This document shows, one piece after another, positions 60,919 through 64,000 of a stretch of DNA of 64,000 bases. Location of the stretch: contig NZ_JAAGLT010000006.1 of assembly GCF_010548275.1 (NCBI RefSeq), forward strand, positions 124,001 through 188,000. Reading direction: 5' to 3'. Below the pieces are notes generated by a model. The model worked only from the letters and a program-made list of their open reading frames with translations, made no database searches and was not told the DNA's origin. The position numbers and the translations under genes were made by a program. Each line of letters starts with the position of its first letter. Positions within the stretch are counted from its first letter, which is position 1. Origin of the DNA: Streptomyces sp. SID12488. GTDB taxonomy: Bacteria; Actinomycetota; Actinomycetes; Streptomycetales; Streptomycetaceae.

Positions 60919-62544
60919 GTGACTGCGCATCCGGATTCCCGCCCCGGCCCCCGATGGGCCGCGTTGACCGCACTCCTCAGCACCAGCGTGCTGCTGACCG
61001 CGTGCTCGTCCGGCAGCGGCAGCAGTTCGAGCAACGACAGCGGCCGGGCGACGTCCGGCGGCACACTGACCTTCGCGGTGGGTTCCGACTCCGGCTGCGT
61101 CGATCCCCAGCAGGTCGCCAGCAACGAGACCATCTACTCGCTGCGCCAGATCGTCGACTCCCTGACCGACCAGGATTCGAAGACCGGCAAGATCGTGCCG
61201 TGGCTGGCCAAGAGCTGGGACGTCAGCTCGGACGCGACGACCTTCACCTTCCACCTGAGATCGGGCGTCACCTTCAGCGATGGGACACCGCTGACGGCGC
61301 AGGCGGTCAAGGACAACTTCGACGCGGTACCGAAGCTCGGCGCCCTGGGCACCCTCGCCCAGGGATACCTGAGCGGCTTGGAGAGCACGACCGTGGTCGA
61401 CCCGCTCACCGTGCGGGTGAAGTTCGCGCAGCCCAACGCGCAGTTCCTGCAGGCGACTTCGACGTTCTCGCTGGGCATCGAGTCCTCGGCGAGCGCGAAG
61501 AAGTCCCCGCAGCAGAAGTGCAGCGAGGGAATCGTCGGCAGCGGCCCGTTCACGCTGAAGCAGTATGTGCAGAACCAGTCGATCACCCTGGCCAAGCGCA
61601 CCAAGTACGCCTGGGGTTCCTCGCTGTGGAGCAAGGAAGGCGAGGCCTACCTCGACAAGGTGGTGTTCAAGGTCGTACCCGAGGCCGGGGTGCGCACCGG
61701 CAGTCTGCAGTCCGGGCAGGTCGACGCGATCAGCAGCGTCGCCAAGGCCAACGAAGCGGCGCTCAAGGGCGGCCAGGTGAACCTGCTGCGGCGAGCCAAC
61801 CCGGGCAACGTGTTCAACCTGGGACTGAACAACTCCCGTCCCGTACTGAAGGACGTGAAGGTGCGTCAGGCGATCCTGTTCGCCATCGACCGGCAGCAGA
61901 TCGTCGACGCCGTGTTCCCGACCGGCACCCAGCCGGCCACCAGCATCCTCGCGCACACCACCCCGGACTACACGAGCCTCGGTTCGGATCTCTCCTTTGA
62001 CGCGGCGAGGGCGAAGTCCCTGCTGGATGCGGCCGGTTGGAAGGCGGGCAGTGACGGCATCCGGACGAAGAACGGCACCAGGCTGAGCCTCGACGTCACA
62101 TGGTTCGCCAACGCGGCCACGAACCAGCCCGCGCTGGAGCTGGTTCAGCAGCAACTGAAGGACGTCGGCATTGAGATCGTGCTCAAGGAACGGCAGATCA
62201 CCCAGTTCGCCACCACGCTGCAGGCCGGTGACTTCGACGCCGTGTGGGGCAACATCACCCGCGCCGACCCGGACATCCTGCGCAGCCAGTTCTCCACGAA
62301 GCTGGCCAACTTCTACCACCTGCCGACGAGCCCGCTCGACTCCCTGCTGACCCAGCAGGCGGCGACCGTCGACGCGGCCAAGCGTGAGCAACTGGTCGCC
62401 CAGGCACAGCAGTTGATCGTGCGGAACGCCTATGTGGTGCCCGTGGTGGAGCTGCAGACCCAACTCGGGGTGGCGAAGAAGGTGCACGACCTCGACTTCG
62501 AGGCCTCCAGCCGGATCCAGCTGCACGACACCTGGATCGGCTAG
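60919..62544 (+). CDS. oligopeptide/nickel-type ABC transporter binding lipoprotein (SBP family 5)
   Basis: 541 residues from GTG 60919 (TAGGAGAA upstream; the frame is open to 60793 without a ribosome site). Lipobox LLTACSS, Cys29. Family 5 pattern: LAKSWDVSSDATTFTFHLRS, GVTFSDGTPLTAQAVKDNFD, VRQAILFAIDRQQIVDAVFP and DAVWGNITRADPDILRSQFS. Family 5 binds peptides, nickel, glutathione or opines; ligand is unknown. Regulation by a SAM riboswitch and leader peptide argues for a sulfur compound. Confidence 0.93.
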   Translation: MTAHPDSRPGPRWAALTALLSTSVLLTACSSGSGSSSSNDSGRATSGGTLTFAVGSDSGCVDPQQVASNETIYSLRQIVDSLTDQDSKTGKIVPWLAKSWDVSSDATTFTFHLRSGVTFSDGTPLTAQAVKDNFDAVPKLGALGTLAQGYLSGLESTTVVDPLTVRVKFAQPNAQFLQATSTFSLGIESSASAKKSPQQKCSEGIVGSGPFTLKQYVQNQSITLAKRTKYAWGSSLWSKEGEAYLDKVVFKVVPEAGVRTGSLQSGQVDAISSVAKANEAALKGGQVNLLRRANPGNVFNLGLNNSRPVLKDVKVRQAILFAIDRQQIVDAVFPTGTQPATSILAHTTPDYTSLGSDLSFDAARAKSLLDAAGWKAGSDGIRTKNGTRLSLDVTWFANAATNQPALELVQQQLKDVGIEIVLKERQITQFATTLQAGDFDAVWGNITRADPDILRSQFSTKLANFYHLPTSPLDSLLTQQAATVDAAKREQLVAQAQQLIVRNAYVVPVVELQTQLGVAKKVHDLDFEASSRIQLHDTWIG

Positions 62545-62547
62545 CGC

Positions 62548-63507
62548 ATGCGCCGGTATGTGATCAAGCGCGTCGCGCAGGCGCTCGGGGTGCTGTGGGC
62601 GGCCTACACGGTCTCGTTCCTGGTGCTGGACCTCCTGCCCGGTGACCCGGTGTCGGCGATGGCCGGCGCCGGGGCGGACTCCGGGCAGGTCGATCCCGCG
62701 CAGCTCGCCAGGCTCCGGCACGAGTACGGCTTCGACAAGCCGGTGCTGGTGCAGTACGCCGACTATCTCGGCAAGGCTGTGCGCGGGGACTTCGGCGACT
62801 CGGTCTCCACCGGCCGTCCGGTGACCTCGGCCCTGGGCGACGCGCTGCCGCAGACCCTGGCCCTGACCGGTACGGCGCTGTTGCTCGCGGTGCTCCTCGG
62901 CGGCGGTCTCGCGGTGCTGGCGACCTACACCTCGCGGCGGTGGCTGCGGCAACTGCTGCTGTCGTTGCCGCCGTTGGGTGTGTCGGTGCCGACCTTCTGG
63001 GTGGGGCTGCTGCTCGTCGAGCTGTTCTCCTTCCGGCTGCGCTGGTTCCCTGCGTTCGGCAACGACGGGTTGCGGGGCCTGGTCCTGCCGGCACTGACGC
63101 TGGCGATCCCGACCGGCGCGCTGGTCGCACAGGTACTGGCCAAGAGCCTGCTCACAGCCCTCGATCAGGCCTATGTGGAGACCGCGCGGGCCAAGGGCGC
63201 CGGACCCTGGCGTATTCATCTGCGGCACGCGCTGCGCAACGCGTCACTGCCGGCGCTGACGGTCGTAGGACTGCTGGCCGGGCAGCTGATCGCCGGTTCG
63301 GTGGTCGTCGAGACCGTGTTCTCCCGCGACGGCCTGGGCCGGGTGACGGCCGCCGCGGTCACGGCCCAGGACCTCCCGCTGGTCCAGGGGGTCGTGGTGT
63401 TCGGGGCGCTCATCTTCGTACTGGCCAATCTGATCGTCGACCTCGTCTATCCGCTCCTCGACCCGCGGATCGTCGTGGCCTCCGGCAGCAAGGGGAGATT
63501 CGCATGA
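62548..63507 (+). CDS. ABC transporter permease, DppB type
   Basis: 319 residues from ATG 62548, three bases after the binding-protein stop. Six helices; N-terminal MRRYVIKRVAQALGVLWAAY and VSFLVLDLLPGDPVSAMAGA are DppB landmarks, and the EAA loop is ARAKGAGPWRIHLRHALRNA. Pairs with the following DppC-type permease. Confidence 0.95.
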   Translation: MRRYVIKRVAQALGVLWAAYTVSFLVLDLLPGDPVSAMAGAGADSGQVDPAQLARLRHEYGFDKPVLVQYADYLGKAVRGDFGDSVSTGRPVTSALGDALPQTLALTGTALLLAVLLGGGLAVLATYTSRRWLRQLLLSLPPLGVSVPTFWVGLLLVELFSFRLRWFPAFGNDGLRGLVLPALTLAIPTGALVAQVLAKSLLTALDQAYVETARAKGAGPWRIHLRHALRNASLPALTVVGLLAGQLIAGSVVVETVFSRDGLGRVTAAAVTAQDLPLVQGVVVFGALIFVLANLIVDLVYPLLDPRIVVASGSKGRFA

Positions 63508-64000
63508 CCCAGCCCCTCGTCGACGATGTCGCCACCGGCGCCGCGCTCGGCCTGCCGCGTCCGGTCGAACCCGGCATCGGCCCGAAGACCGGGCGAGGTC
63601 TCGAACCGCGGCGCGTCCTGCGGTTCCTCGTGCGCCGGCCCGGCCTGCTGGTGTCGGTTCTCGTGGTGGTCCTCGTGGTGCTGGCCGCTTTCTGGCCGGG
63701 TCTGTTCACCTCGCAGGACCCGTTGCGCGGGGTGCCGTCGCAGAACTTCAGCAGCCCCAGCGGCACACACTGGTTCGGCACCGACGAACTGGGACGCGAT
63801 CTGTTCTCGCGGGTGGTGCACGGTGCCCAGTTGTCGTTGAAGGCCACTCTGATAGCGGTGGCGGTCGCCTTCGTGGTCGGCGGTCTCATCGGGCTGGTCG
63901 CCGGGTTCGTCGGCCGCTGGGTCGACGACGTGCTGATGCGCTTCGTCGACGTACTGCTGTCGATCCCGGCGCTGTTCCTGTCCCTGGCGCTGGTCACCGC
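63504..64000 (+). CDS. ABC transporter permease, DppC type (3' truncated by window)
   Basis: ATG 63504 overlaps the DppB stop as ATGA. At least 165 residues: a cytoplasmic leader, first helix (LVSVLVVVLVVLAAFWPGLF), the DppC-typical SGTHWFGTDELGRDLFSRVV and the beginning of the permease core (DVLMRFVDVLLSIPALFLSL). It runs off the right edge; the ATPase gene(s) are expected beyond. Confidence 0.94.
   Translation, partial: MTQPLVDDVATGAALGLPRPVEPGIGPKTGRGLEPRRVLRFLVRRPGLLVSVLVVVLVVLAAFWPGLFTSQDPLRGVPSQNFSSPSGTHWFGTDELGRDLFSRVVHGAQLSLKATLIAVAVAFVVGGLIGLVAGFVGRWVDDVLMRFVDVLLSIPALFLSLALVT

Noticed and set aside
60661..63228. 855-codon open frame on the minus strand
   Set aside because: Antisense to the binding-protein and DppB genes; Gln/Arg/Val-rich translation typical of GC-rich shadow frames.

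Overview
The window is about 72% GC with frequent GTG starts, strong GGAGG-type ribosome sites, overlapping GTGA/ATGA junctions, Tat and lipoprotein signals, a complete gas-vesicle cluster, a protein O-mannosyltransferase and LL-R-S-x-L-C type leader peptides. Together these point to a Streptomyces-like actinomycete chromosome, probably an accessory or arm region because relic genes and insertion-sequence debris are common. No rRNA, CRISPR array or phage module was seen.

Layout. 0-6 kb: 3' part of a STAS anti-sigma antagonist, a winged-helix regulator, a small secreted protein, an ECF sigma/anti-sigma pair followed by a protein mannosyltransferase, and a secreted beta-propeller. 6-16 kb: XRE regulator, ankyrin protein, secreted protein, GAF-SpoIIE phosphatase, an NRPS condensation-domain relic, and a three-gene operon (unknown protein, polyprenyl diphosphate synthase, MpaB/Lcp-type oxygenase). 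16-21 kb: roadblock protein, ArsR regulator, tripeptidyl aminopeptidase, PPK2, small membrane protein, ATP-grasp protein. 21-26 kb: gas-vesicle operon gvpO-A-F-G-J-L-S-K on the minus strand, whose GvpA carries a long repeat-bearing tail. 27-35 kb: NarL-type two-component pair followed by an atypical tRNA-Gly-like gene and terminator, a PLP dehydratase, a PAS-GAF-SpoIIE phosphatase, a beta-lactamase relic and a coiled-coil/winged-helix protein. 35-38.5 kb: SCO0854-like protein and two small genes. 38.6-53.5 kb: a polysaccharide-degradation island (GH78, beta-helix/CBM32/CBM13 protein, alpha-galactosidase relic, GH43, GH5-CBM_X2, lectin-tailed phosphoesterase) with two tnpB elements and a lacI gene that has lost its ligand-binding domain.

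53.5-64 kb looks like a sulfur-scavenging divergon. The minus operon reads: Cys-containing leader peptide, amino-acid ABC permease, ATPase, binding protein, GNAT acetyltransferase, broken LLM monooxygenase, intact LLM monooxygenase. The plus operon reads: SAM-type riboswitch, a second leader peptide, oligopeptide-type binding lipoprotein, two permeases (the last cut by the window end). Fragments of metX and probably of a rhodanese lie in the same locus. The gene set resembles the Bacillus subtilis ytmI operon, which recovers cysteine from S-modified cysteines. That assignment is inference from gene content plus the regulatory RNA elements.

Calls rest on reading translated frames and nucleotide symmetry by eye; no database search was possible.
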